Below, one piece after another: positions 1 to 7,044 of a DNA stretch of 9,519 nucleotides. The translations under genes and the position numbers were made by a program. Within the stretch, counting starts at the first letter, position 1; each line of letters begins with the position of its first letter. The notes under the pieces are model-generated. The model was not told the DNA's origin. It made no database searches and saw nothing but the letters and a program-made list of their open reading frames with translations. Source of the stretch: JAVHLK01 sp043806215 (GTDB lineage: Bacteria; Desulfobacterota; Desulfomonilia; Desulfomonilales; Desulfomonilaceae); assembly GCA_043806215.1 (NCBI GenBank), contig JAZDHD010000417.1:1-9519 (forward strand). Direction: 5' to 3'.

Positions 1-25
1 GAGCCTGGGAACGAGGGGAGGGGTA

Positions 26-141
26 TTTTCAGACAAACATCCATGACTGTCGGTCACAACTGAGCATGAAAATCCCCCGGTGTTCCGTGTCCAAGTTCCC
101 CCCTCAGAAAAAGGGGGGTTAGGGGGGATTTCCAGACAAAC
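26..141. repeat. direct repeat flanking the terminal palindrome
   Basis: CAGACAAAC occurs at 30-38 and 133-141, each preceded by a G-rich run and ATTT (GGGGTATTTT and GGGGGGATTTC), making roughly 20-base imperfect copies around the palindrome. Positions 1-16, GAGCCTGGGAACGAGG, resemble half of another common intergenic palindrome. No gene is seen in 1-174. Confidence 0.5.
70..131 (-). terminator. G/C-run palindrome after the last gene, possible terminator or dispersed repeat
   Basis: Nested stems: an outer AAATCCCCC (70-78) with GGGGGATTT (123-131), 9 bp perfect, and an inner CCCCCC (98-103) with GGGGGG (113-118). On the minus strand the outer stem ends in GGGGGATTTTC, a short T run, about 45 bases past the stop of the last gene. 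The AATCCCCCCTAACCCCCC form also resembles a repeat scattered through many bacterial genomes, so the two explanations compete. Confidence 0.45.
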
Positions 142-174
142 GGTCGGAACAGCGGTCGGCTTAACCGTGTGCGG

Positions 175-1164
175 CTACTCGGCACACTGGGATCCCAACC
201 GTATCTGCCTGATCACCTCGGCTTTCTCAGCGTTGTTCACCGGTCCGTAGTTCCAAATGACCACCCTGCGGTTGATCCGGTCCACCGTCGGCCATTGGTC
301 TTCTGCGTCGTTTCTCCGTTCCATGGCCGGGACCTGAAATCCCCGGCCTAAAGCGAGGATCGTAGAGTCCGCGAAGTTCCATTTCCGCTGGAGGTAGTCG
401 GCAGCCGCCTGAGCTCTCTTCTCGCCCAAGCGGCAGTTATACTGCTTGCTTCCCTTGGTGTCCGTGTGTCCTTCGACGACGATGAGGCAGCCGGCGAAAG
501 GACCGTCCTTGAGTTCATTGCCGACCACATCGAGATTCTTCCTTGCCGAGGGCGCCAGGGATGTCGAAGCAGAATCAAAGTAGATCTTCAAACCGCCGAG
601 CTTGGATCTTTGATCGGGAGAGAGGAAGTTGACCGGGGTTAAAGCATCTTTTACGGTGCCGGGCTCATAGATAACGTCCAGTACTGCCCTGGAGTTTTCG
701 AGCAGTTCCCGTTCCAGCTTTTCGTCGGGGTAATCGATGAGGGCACGGTACACGTTCAAATGGCGCATGGCCGCCTGCTCATCACCTTGACTCTGAAAGA
801 TTCTTCCAAGGCGAAGATTGGCATCTGCTACGATCTTGGGTGCCCGCTGAAGCATGACGGCTCTGAACCGATTCGCCTCGAGCAGCCATTCGAGAGCTTT
901 CTTGGCGTCGTTCTTCTCCGCATAGAGCTTGCCCAGCATATAATACCCCCGAGCATGAGCTCCGTGTGACGGACAGATCTCAAACGCCTTTTCCAGCAGC
1001 TTGATCCGTTCAAGCGGAGACTCTTCTTTGAGGGCTTTCTCGTAGATTTTTTCGGCCTCCATGAACTTTTCGTCCGTGCATCCGGCACCGGATGGAGAGG
1101 CCGCGCACAGAACTACCGCAACAGTGCTCAATAGGATTGCCGGCAGATATGGAATGGACTTCAT
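175..1164 (-). CDS. exported TPR and OmpA-family peptidoglycan-binding protein
   Basis: 329 residues from ATG at 1164, with AGGAAG upstream overlapping the caspase gene's TAG stop; a TTG 18 bases earlier (1182) would overlap that gene and is less likely. Signal peptide is about residues 1-28 (MKSIPYLPAILLSTVAVVLCAAS); VVLC is a poor lipobox, so a soluble form is more likely. TPR-like helices span 33-160 (AEKIYEKALKEESPLERIKLLEKAFEICP, GYYMLGKLYAEKNDAKKALEWLLEA, LRLGRIFQSQGDEQAAMRHL). The OmpA C-terminal domain spans about 192-306 with the full motif VEGHTDTKGSKQYNCRLGEKRAQ (Asp235 and Arg250 present), GRGFQVP and INRRVVI. It should bind peptidoglycan normally, unlike the OmpA protein at 3470-4300. 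Close spacing means co-transcription and probable translational coupling with the caspase, for which it may be a wall-anchored partner. Confidence 0.88.
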   Translation of the reverse strand: MKSIPYLPAILLSTVAVVLCAASPSGAGCTDEKFMEAEKIYEKALKEESPLERIKLLEKAFEICPSHGAHARGYYMLGKLYAEKNDAKKALEWLLEANRFRAVMLQRAPKIVADANLRLGRIFQSQGDEQAAMRHLNVYRALIDYPDEKLERELLENSRAVLDVIYEPGTVKDALTPVNFLSPDQRSKLGGLKIYFDSASTSLAPSARKNLDVVGNELKDGPFAGCLIVVEGHTDTKGSKQYNCRLGEKRAQAAADYLQRKWNFADSTILALGRGFQVPAMERRNDAEDQWPTVDRINRRVVIWNYGPVNNAEKAEVIRQIRLGSQCAE

Positions 1165-1171
1165 GTTCTTC

Positions 1172-3334
1172 CTATTTTTCAAAAGATTTCATGAGAACCA
1201 TGCTTGCGGCCCAATCCCCAACGGGTTTACCGCCCGGCATAAACTTCTTTTTGAGTAAATCCAGAAACTGTTCCTGTTCAGCCAATCCGGGGCCGTCTTT
1301 GACGCCTATGTCGTTCCGGCTCCACAGGCTGTCCATCTCTGCGACGGTGTCGCTCGTGAGCAACGCCACGACAACTTCCTTGCCAAGGGGTTCCGTGATT
1401 TCAAAGGAGCCGTCGGTGCCGATGTCCACGGTCCCGCCGGCCCGCAATTTATGAGAATCCGCCTTGGGCATGGGATAGAGCGGATGGATGGTCCCCATGG
1501 TGTCCACACTGAAGGTATAGAGATAACCCGGCTTATCGGCCTTGATCCGGAATCCCACGGTATCGCCCTTGACCACTTCGCCCGGAGCGCGCGGCGATTG
1601 GCTCCGCACATCCAGTTTCATTTCCAATGAACGGCCGGAGCCCGTATTGTCCAAGGAAGACAGTCGCGAATGTATGTAGAACGCTTTGAGATTGCCCGCC
1701 ACCCTCTGGATGACGTCATCGAGGTCTTGTCCCTTTTGGGTCTCCCAGTACTCGCCGGTGGCGTCGGAGAGTCTGGCGCCGTACTCATCGTTCTTGTTCT
1801 TTTCAAGGGCTATCCGGCAGGCAGCTTCGGGCCTCTCAGCGGTCCAGGAAATCACCGGCACATGGCGCATCAGGGCATTCTTGACCTTTTCCTCTTCACC
1901 GGGAGACAGACCGCTTCCCGGTTCGAGCAGACACCCAAGCTTAGCCGGCCGCGATGGAACCGCGGTGTCTTCCGTTTTCCGGGGTGCCGGCGTGGTTGGA
2001 ATCTCTGCCACTTGAGCCGGGCGTGACGGAACCGCGGCGTCTCCCGTTTTCCGGGAAGGCTCCGGTCGCAGAGGCTGAACTTTGGCTTCCTGTTTAACCT
2101 TTGGCTTGACTTCCCGTTCAACTGCCGGTCGGCCTTTCTTCTTCGACACTACCGCAACGTTTCCCATCGAAACGGGACGAAACTCTGCCTGTGGTATCTG
2201 AGCGAATCCGGCCTTCCGGATCTCATTGCCCACATACCGGTGCAGCTCGGAGACGGTGGTTTCGCCGTCGCGGTCGGCGTCCGCCCCCCCCAGGAGTCCC
2301 TTATAGAAGTAGAATGAATAGATACTATGATAGCCCTTGTGATCCTGCCAAATGTTGGCTATCTGTGCCGGCTGGGAATCCTCCGAAGCGGTCAGGGCCA
2401 CCAGGTTTATCCCCTCCGCGTTGAGATCGTCCCCCAGCCCTGCCGCGCTCTTGCGTACCGGGTTCAGTGGTCCGCCTTCGCTGGTTCTCGGTTCAAAGAC
2501 GCTTTTGTACGCTATGGGTTCCTGAAGGGTCTTGTTTATCACGAAAAATGGGTCTATGCGCTTGAAGACCGATCCCGAATGGCATGAATCGCTGATGAAG
2601 ACAACGGTACGGCCTTTCAACCGCTGTAACATGTGGCCTATCTCGTCGTCCACCAGGAGATTCTCGCACTGGTCCGGGTCGTACGCATAGCCGACCCGTC
2701 CTCTGAATTCTTTCCGTGTCCGGAGTTTGGAAACTTTCGCATCATAACAAAGGAAGGCTTCGTCCATCCCGTCCTGAACTTCGTCCCCGTTCTTGTCCCA
2801 AACCTGGATCCCGTGGCCGCTATAGAAGAACAACACCGTATCGCCCGGACGAGACTTGTCGATGAGCCACGTCTTGATGTGCGAAACGATATTGCTTCTC
2901 GTGCCCTCACGGTCGGCAAGAATCTTGATGGAAGATCTTTCCATCACTCCCTTGTCCACAAGGGTTTTCACCAAGAGATCCAAATCGCTCCCAATGCCTG
3001 GAAGCCTCTTTTCAGGATCGGGATAGTTGCCGACGCCTACGAGTAACGCCCGTTCAATCGTCTTGGCGCCCAGGGCTTCCGGAGCAAAGGAAACGAGGGC
3101 GATCACGGCAAGGAAGGTTCCCGCGAGCAGTCCGGCCACGGGGTGCATCAACAAGGAAGCGGCTCCTGCCGCAAATCGTAGGCTATGCCGCCCAAGCGCC
3201 TTCATGTGGCCGGAAAGACGGTTACGGAGGGATGGAATCCCGAGCAGCCCCGAAAATTGCTCCGGTTCCCGGGAAGGGATTCGGTATGCGTCAGAACAAG
3301 CCGATTTCAAGTGGAAGTTCTTCATGCGGGTCAT
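1172..3334 (-). CDS. caspase-like (C14/metacaspase) peptidase with C-terminal DUF4384 domain
   Basis: 720 residues from the 3334 ATG, which has AGGAA upstream; a shorter start at 3205 lacks a clear site. A hydrophobic segment at 61-89 ending in ALGA is a long signal peptide or anchor, so the protein acts outside the cytoplasm. The caspase fold spans about 95-395: ALLVGVGNY (97-104), the catalytic His in FFYSGHG (His174) and the catalytic Cys in ISDSCHSGS (Cys251). Both are intact, so it is predicted to be an active cysteine peptidase of the metacaspase type, which usually cleaves after Arg or Lys. Acidic loops DKNGDEVQDGMDE (180-192) and DADRDGETTVSE (352-363) look calcium-binding. A basic, Pro-rich linker (399-465) holds a duplicated RKT.D.AVPSRPA. 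Residues 466-565 are a mixed region common in caspase-DUF4384 fusions, and DUF4384 covers 574-676. The stop lies 7 bases before the next start. Confidence 0.88.
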   Translation of the reverse strand: MTRMKNFHLKSACSDAYRIPSREPEQFSGLLGIPSLRNRLSGHMKALGRHSLRFAAGAASLLMHPVAGLLAGTFLAVIALVSFAPEALGAKTIERALLVGVGNYPDPEKRLPGIGSDLDLLVKTLVDKGVMERSSIKILADREGTRSNIVSHIKTWLIDKSRPGDTVLFFYSGHGIQVWDKNGDEVQDGMDEAFLCYDAKVSKLRTRKEFRGRVGYAYDPDQCENLLVDDEIGHMLQRLKGRTVVFISDSCHSGSVFKRIDPFFVINKTLQEPIAYKSVFEPRTSEGGPLNPVRKSAAGLGDDLNAEGINLVALTASEDSQPAQIANIWQDHKGYHSIYSFYFYKGLLGGADADRDGETTVSELHRYVGNEIRKAGFAQIPQAEFRPVSMGNVAVVSKKKGRPAVEREVKPKVKQEAKVQPLRPEPSRKTGDAAVPSRPAQVAEIPTTPAPRKTEDTAVPSRPAKLGCLLEPGSGLSPGEEEKVKNALMRHVPVISWTAERPEAACRIALEKNKNDEYGARLSDATGEYWETQKGQDLDDVIQRVAGNLKAFYIHSRLSSLDNTGSGRSLEMKLDVRSQSPRAPGEVVKGDTVGFRIKADKPGYLYTFSVDTMGTIHPLYPMPKADSHKLRAGGTVDIGTDGSFEITEPLGKEVVVALLTSDTVAEMDSLWSRNDIGVKDGPGLAEQEQFLDLLKKKFMPGGKPVGDWAASMVLMKSFEK
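1943..2053 (-). repeat. imperfect direct repeat in the caspase linker
   Basis: Residues 428-440 (RKTGDAAVPSRPA, 2015-2053) and 452-464 (RKTEDTAVPSRPA, 1943-1981) are near copies 72 bases apart, with most nucleotides conserved. It marks a duplicated flexible linker segment between protease and DUF4384 regions. The Arg/Lys residues could be self-cleavage sites for a metacaspase. Confidence 0.75.
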
Positions 3335-3396
3335 CTGGGGTTCCTGGACGCCGAAAAGTCGACGTCTTCGAGAGGTTCAACGTGAGATTCCTATCA

Positions 3397-3450
3397 GGAG
3401 CGAAAGCCCGGAACCACTCGAGTCCTGGGAATGGAACCCGGTTTCGCTCC
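3397..3450 (-). repeat. long inverted repeat in the gap before the caspase gene
   Basis: GGAGCGAAA (3397-3405) pairs perfectly with TTTCGCTCC (3442-3450). The stem continues with CCGG (3408-3411) pairing CCGG (3438-3441) after a 2-base bulge. The apex contains the palindrome ACTCGAGT. It lies in the 135-base gap between the OmpA and caspase genes. No T run follows on either strand, so it is not a classic terminator; an mRNA processing, stability or operator role is possible. Confidence 0.6.
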
Positions 3451-3469
3451 TTACTTCTCTTGATGCGGG

Positions 3470-4300
3470 TCAGCGGATCCGTTTCCATCCCTTTGGGGCG
3501 TCTTGTTCTTCCTTGCCCGAACCGGCGGAACCCTTGTGCACGGTGGTCCCGGGCGCTCCGGAGTTTGACCCCCCGCCGGGAATGTAGGTCTTCTTCCAAC
3601 CCTTGGGGGCTCCGCTTCCTTTCTCCTGCACTCCCTCTTCTTGCCCGGTCTGCTCGGGAGTCGTACCGGCGGCAGCGGGAGTCGTACCGGCGGCAGCGGG
3701 AGCAGGCGTCTGAATCGAACCGACAAGGGAACACCTATTCGTGGTGTCTTGCGAGGTCTCGTCATATCCGCTCTTCAAGACAACGCGGCGATTGAGCTGC
3801 CTGCTCTCTTCCGAGTCGTTGGAATGCGTGGGAACGTTTTCTCCGAAACCGCGGGCTTTCAGTTTGCCCGCGGGGATGCCGGCACGGCTGATCAAAAGGT
3901 CTATGACGCTCTGGGCTCTGAGATTGGATAATCGGCAATTATTCTCGTTGGTGCCGACGGAGCACGTGTGTCCGTCCACGTAGAAGTAAGGCACTTCCTT
4001 CAGTTCGGTGTCTGCGACGGCCGCCGCGATCTCTGCAATCTGCTCTTCGGTCCCGCCGCGGAGCTGCCAGGATCCGTAGTCGAACGTGATGGAATTGCTT
4101 TCAAAAACCGCTTGTCCCTGTTCCTTGATCTGACGGACGATCAGATCCTTACTGATCACTTTTCGGGCTCCCTTATTGATGACGCCGCCTTTGGCTTCAT
4201 CCCCCTTCTTCTTGTTCAGGAATTCCTGCCAGCTTTCGCCGAACGTAACGGATGGTAATACGACCAACAGGCCGGCCAGTAACGCTATCAGAAATCTCAT
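3470..4300 (-). CDS. exported OmpA-family protein with atypical peptidoglycan motif
   Basis: 276 residues. The start at 4300 is set by AAGGAGG upstream and by the signal peptide MRFLIALLAGLLVVLPSVTFG. The OmpA/MotB C-terminal domain spans about 70-178: ITFDYGSWQL, VDGHTCSVGTNENNCRLSNLRAQSV, GFGENVP and LNRRVVL. This domain normally grips the diaminopimelate of peptidoglycan with an Asp in GHTD and an Arg; here the Asp position is Cys113, while Arg128 and the NRR motif (170-172) are kept. Cys113 and Cys122 could pair. After the domain comes a low-complexity Ala/Gly/Thr/Pro tail (198-265) with a perfect tandem AAAGTTP. The motif APKGWK occurs twice (231-236 and 268-273), the second next to the C-terminus. 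It probably links its partners to the cell wall; the peptidoglycan contact may be weakened. Confidence 0.85.
   Translation of the reverse strand: MRFLIALLAGLLVVLPSVTFGESWQEFLNKKKGDEAKGGVINKGARKVISKDLIVRQIKEQGQAVFESNSITFDYGSWQLRGGTEEQIAEIAAAVADTELKEVPYFYVDGHTCSVGTNENNCRLSNLRAQSVIDLLISRAGIPAGKLKARGFGENVPTHSNDSEESRQLNRRVVLKSGYDETSQDTTNRCSLVGSIQTPAPAAAGTTPAAAGTTPEQTGQEEGVQEKGSGAPKGWKKTYIPGGGSNSGAPGTTVHKGSAGSGKEEQDAPKGWKRIR
3656..3697 (-). repeat. perfect 21-bp tandem duplication in the OmpA-family gene
   Basis: Two identical 21-base units (3656-3676 and 3677-3697) encode AAAGTTP twice in the low-complexity tail. Identity at the DNA level points to a recent slippage duplication, so copy number may differ between strains. 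Confidence 0.9.
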
Positions 4301-4411
4301 GGCTTCCTCCTTGTGGACGCAGGTGCTCCGGGCTTCTCTTCCCCCGGGTTGCAAAGGCAGTCGGCCCCGAGTCACCCGTCGGGTTGTGATGTGAGCTTTC
4401 AGCTCGCTACG

Positions 4412-5017
4412 CTATTTTGAGCCTTCCACTATTTCCAAGTTCAACTCTGTTTCCGTCCAGTTTTTCTCGGGAGCCTTCTCCGCTTCCTCAGCAATCTGTT
4501 TCGTCACCAGGAAACCCTTGCGGATCATGGCAAATCCACCCTTGTTTTCGATCTGGTTGTTCACGCTGGATCCGAGATCCTCGAACATCGGCTCCACCGA
4601 AGCAAATGCCTTGATAAGCTCGGAACCGGCCGGGCCTTGCACATCGATGGCAAACCCTGCGCCTTCGGGAGGTATGGTAATGGTCTGTCCTTTTTGCACC
4701 CAGTTGGACTTGTGGAACTCATTGGGAAAAAGCACGGCCCAGTCACCGGAACTCCCACGTATGTCGATGATGTATACGTAGCAGTCTTCCTCGGCGCTGA
4801 AGTTGAATTTGATCTGCTCACCCACCTTGTAGGAGAGCTTTTCGCCTTCCGTCCAGAGCCTTATCTTGAAGCCCGGGTTCTTGTTCTTTATGCCGCTCAT
4901 CAGTTTGAGGGCCTGGACTTGTTCCGGGCTCAGCTTCCGGGCTTCCGCCGGGGAACCGGAAATCAACATCACCCCGCCCAGAGCCAATACCCACATGAGT
5001 CTTTGAATGATTGTCAT
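4412..5017 (-). CDS. exported DUF4384-domain protein
   Basis: 201 residues. The start at 5017 is preferred over the open frame at 5035 because AGAGGAG lies about 8 bases upstream and the signal peptide MTIIQRLMWVLALGGVMLISGSPAEA then begins at once. A DUF4384 domain covers residues 50-145: KIRLWTEGEKLSYKVGEQIKFNFSAEEDCYVYIIDI, then LFPNEF and the closing GPAGSELIKAFAS. The C-terminal part (150-201) is charged and predicted helical. It is the complete counterpart of the short copy at 7045-7494 and of the C-terminal domain of the caspase gene at 1172-3334. The likely location is periplasm or outer surface. The 101-base gap before it (5018-5118) and the 111-base gap after it contain only weak 5-bp hairpins. 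Confidence 0.82.
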   Translation of the reverse strand: MTIIQRLMWVLALGGVMLISGSPAEARKLSPEQVQALKLMSGIKNKNPGFKIRLWTEGEKLSYKVGEQIKFNFSAEEDCYVYIIDIRGSSGDWAVLFPNEFHKSNWVQKGQTITIPPEGAGFAIDVQGPAGSELIKAFASVEPMFEDLGSSVNNQIENKGGFAMIRKGFLVTKQIAEEAEKAPEKNWTETELNLEIVEGSK

Positions 5018-5118
5018 ACGTCGAGCTCCTCTCACACTGTTAGTTTGTCCGAGTCGAAAAGACCTCTTGTAACTCAGCCAGTGCCGGCCGTTCCGTTGCC
5101 GGACCCATTATTCTCCGA

Positions 5119-6906
5119 TCAATTGGCGGAGCGGCCGGGCTCCTGCCTGTCCAATCGGCTCATTGCATCTACGAACTGCTTGAAATCCGGCGAATTCTTG
5201 AGCTTATTCCATGCCTCAACCTGGCCGGCACCCGTGGAAGGTCGAGCCGTCTGCCGGCGCGCCTCATCAGTGGTGATACCGGTCCTGGTGCCGCGGCCGA
5301 TCTGGTCTCGGCCCGATTGTTGGTCGGCAGGCACAATGGTCAATTCACCAGAGTCATTCCCAACTTGCCTCCGGGACTCCGCAGGGATCTCTACGCCCAA
5401 GTCCAACAGGGTACCCATGCTGACGCCCGCCTTGAGAAATCTGTCGACGCCGAATCCTTGTGCCGCGAGGACGGCGAAGTCGTTGGGACGCAAATGAGGA
5501 GTAATCTTCCTGAGGGTATAGTCGTCAAGTCCTGAAAAGACCTCTTTCTGGAAATCGGCGTTGGCCGAGGTTTCCGGATGAAGGACACTTGCAAGTGCCT
5601 TATCCAGGTTGGCTCCGTTAAGTCTGCGGAGAAGCTTGTTCCGGTCTGCATCGGAAAGGACCGCCATAAGTTGGTCAACATCTCTCTCCGTCAAAGCATC
5701 AAAGACTTGTCCAAGGTTCACGTTGCTGAGGTTGCCGAAATGGCCGGCCACTTTCTCGGAATTGCCGGTCTCTATGTCTGTCTTCAACTGCTTCGCCAAA
5801 CCGTGCATCGGATTGGCAGTCTCCCGGGCCGGATCGGGCGAGGGTCCCTGATCGACGGGTTTGACCGCACCGGCTTCACGATTGGACTTCCCAAGGTTGC
5901 GAAACTTGTTTCCCAAAGCGATTTGGTCATCCGCCCGCTTACCCTTTTGGGGCTCGGTCCTGCTCATTGTCTTGTTTGCGAGCTTCTGCTTGAGAGCCTC
6001 ATCGAACTTGCTTATCCCGAATTGGGGCTTGGGAGGTGCCGCATACCCTTGTTGGTCCGTGTTCCACGGTGCAGAGGCACCGCCAGAGTCCGGATCCTGC
6101 GGGTCCGCCGGGACGTCCCCACCCATTGAGGAATCGTCTTCCACCCCCACATCCGAATCCATATCGGAGTCCGAATCCATGTCGAAATCCGGTTCCGTAT
6201 CCATTGCTATACCAATCGGCGGAAAGCCCCCCACCGGGGTCACGCGGGTGATGATGTTGCCGATGCCGTTGAATATGCTTCCGATTATCGCACCGGGATT
6301 GGCTTGGGCGAAGATTGGTCCCTTGGAAACCACCATGTTCTTGTCAAGGGATCTCTGCTTGTTCTTCATGGAGTCGGCCATGGCTTCGTTGCCGACTGCC
6401 CTGTACAGCTTCTCGAGTCGAGACGCTACTTCAAGGGTCAGTTTCGTGGTTGAGCCGGATCCGTGTTCTTCAAGGCTTTTCAACGCCGTCTTGTACAGAT
6501 CGACAGCCTCCGGAACTTTCCCCCGGTCCAGATTCACATTCCCAAGTCCCACCAGCGGATACGCCGTCAATATCATCTCGTTCTCGCCGGCCCTTTCAAG
6601 TATGGCGAGAGACTTCTTGTAGAGCTGCTCGGCTTCCGCATTGTCGGCCCGAGATCTTTTCAACTCCGCCAACTGGTAGCACAGGGCCGCCACGGCCGGG
6701 TGTCCGGGACCCAAGGTCTTTTCCGCAGCCTCCAAGGCTTGTTTACCGGCATCGTTTGCTTCGTCGCTCTTGCCCAGCGCAACGAGCTCCATCGCTTTTA
6801 GGCTGAGGCCTCTCCAGTCTTCTTGCTGAGTCTGCATAGCGGCCGGAGCGATGTTGGCAATTGCTATGGCCAAGGCCAAAGCCAAGCCCAAAGTTGTCTT
6901 CTTCAT
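5119..6906 (-). CDS. exported TPR protein with Asp/Ser-rich tract
   Basis: 595 residues. The start at 6906 is set by AGGAGG a few bases upstream and by an immediate signal peptide (MKKTTLGLALALAIAIANIAPAAM); the frame is open back to 7005 but those 33 residues lack both. Residues 30-185 carry about four tetratricopeptide-like repeats (for example EAEQLYKKSLAILERAG and EAVDLYKTALKSLEEHG), of the TPR_12 type used as protein-binding scaffolds. Residues 204-235 are hydrophobic and Gly/Pro-rich. Residues 236-259 are strongly acidic with a DMDSDSDMDSD core. A Pro-rich, probably disordered linker follows (260-365). Residues 367-510 form a second predicted helical region (LTERDVDQLMAVLSDADRNKLLRRLNGANLDKAL), which I do not recognise. 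It likely acts as a periplasmic or surface scaffold for the neighbouring OmpA and caspase proteins; that role is inferred from context. Confidence 0.8.
   Translation of the reverse strand: MKKTTLGLALALAIAIANIAPAAMQTQQEDWRGLSLKAMELVALGKSDEANDAGKQALEAAEKTLGPGHPAVAALCYQLAELKRSRADNAEAEQLYKKSLAILERAGENEMILTAYPLVGLGNVNLDRGKVPEAVDLYKTALKSLEEHGSGSTTKLTLEVASRLEKLYRAVGNEAMADSMKNKQRSLDKNMVVSKGPIFAQANPGAIIGSIFNGIGNIITRVTPVGGFPPIGIAMDTEPDFDMDSDSDMDSDVGVEDDSSMGGDVPADPQDPDSGGASAPWNTDQQGYAAPPKPQFGISKFDEALKQKLANKTMSRTEPQKGKRADDQIALGNKFRNLGKSNREAGAVKPVDQGPSPDPARETANPMHGLAKQLKTDIETGNSEKVAGHFGNLSNVNLGQVFDALTERDVDQLMAVLSDADRNKLLRRLNGANLDKALASVLHPETSANADFQKEVFSGLDDYTLRKITPHLRPNDFAVLAAQGFGVDRFLKAGVSMGTLLDLGVEIPAESRRQVGNDSGELTIVPADQQSGRDQIGRGTRTGITTDEARRQTARPSTGAGQVEAWNKLKNSPDFKQFVDAMSRLDRQEPGRSAN
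6130..6201 (-). repeat. Asp/Ser-rich coding repeat in the TPR gene
   Basis: This encodes residues 236-259 of the TPR protein, with DMDSD occurring twice. The underlying DNA repeats ATGGATTCGGA with a 15-base period. Such short-period tracts can expand or contract by slippage. Alternating acidic side chains could bind calcium, but no defined RTX or thrombospondin repeat is present. Confidence 0.6.
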
Positions 6907-7044
6907 CTCGCCCTCCTCTTGTGCCTGCGCATGGAATTCCTTCAAGCAACGCCGGCGCAGTACATATTTTGTATTCATCAGTTCTTTATGAATCTGTTCG
7001 TTCAATTCTCTTCGGGCCGCATCCCCCCGTTAATTCGAGTGGAT

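Noticed and set aside
1105..1110. Lipobox at Cys20 of the TPR-OmpA protein
   Set aside because: VVLC has Leu at the -1 position, where Gly, Ala or Ser is expected; ordinary signal peptidase cleavage after the later Ala/Gly residues is more likely.
4393..4405. GAGCT-TTC-AGCTC hairpin just after the DUF4384 gene stop
   Set aside because: Five base pairs and no T tract; too weak to call a terminator or regulatory element.
5084..5102. CCGGC/GCCGG hairpin after the TPR gene as a terminator
   Set aside because: Only a 5-bp stem with a 9-base loop and no T run.
4637..5497. Long plus-strand open frame of 286 codons (also others up to 253 codons at 5861-6622)
   Set aside because: It runs antisense through three well-supported features with clear signal peptides and domains; its translation has no recognisable domain and it crosses gene boundaries. 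High GC content leaves such frames open by chance.
6907..7044. Promoter in the 138-base gap before the TPR gene
   Set aside because: AT-rich hexamers such as TTGAAC and TACAAA are present but never at proper spacing, so none was called.
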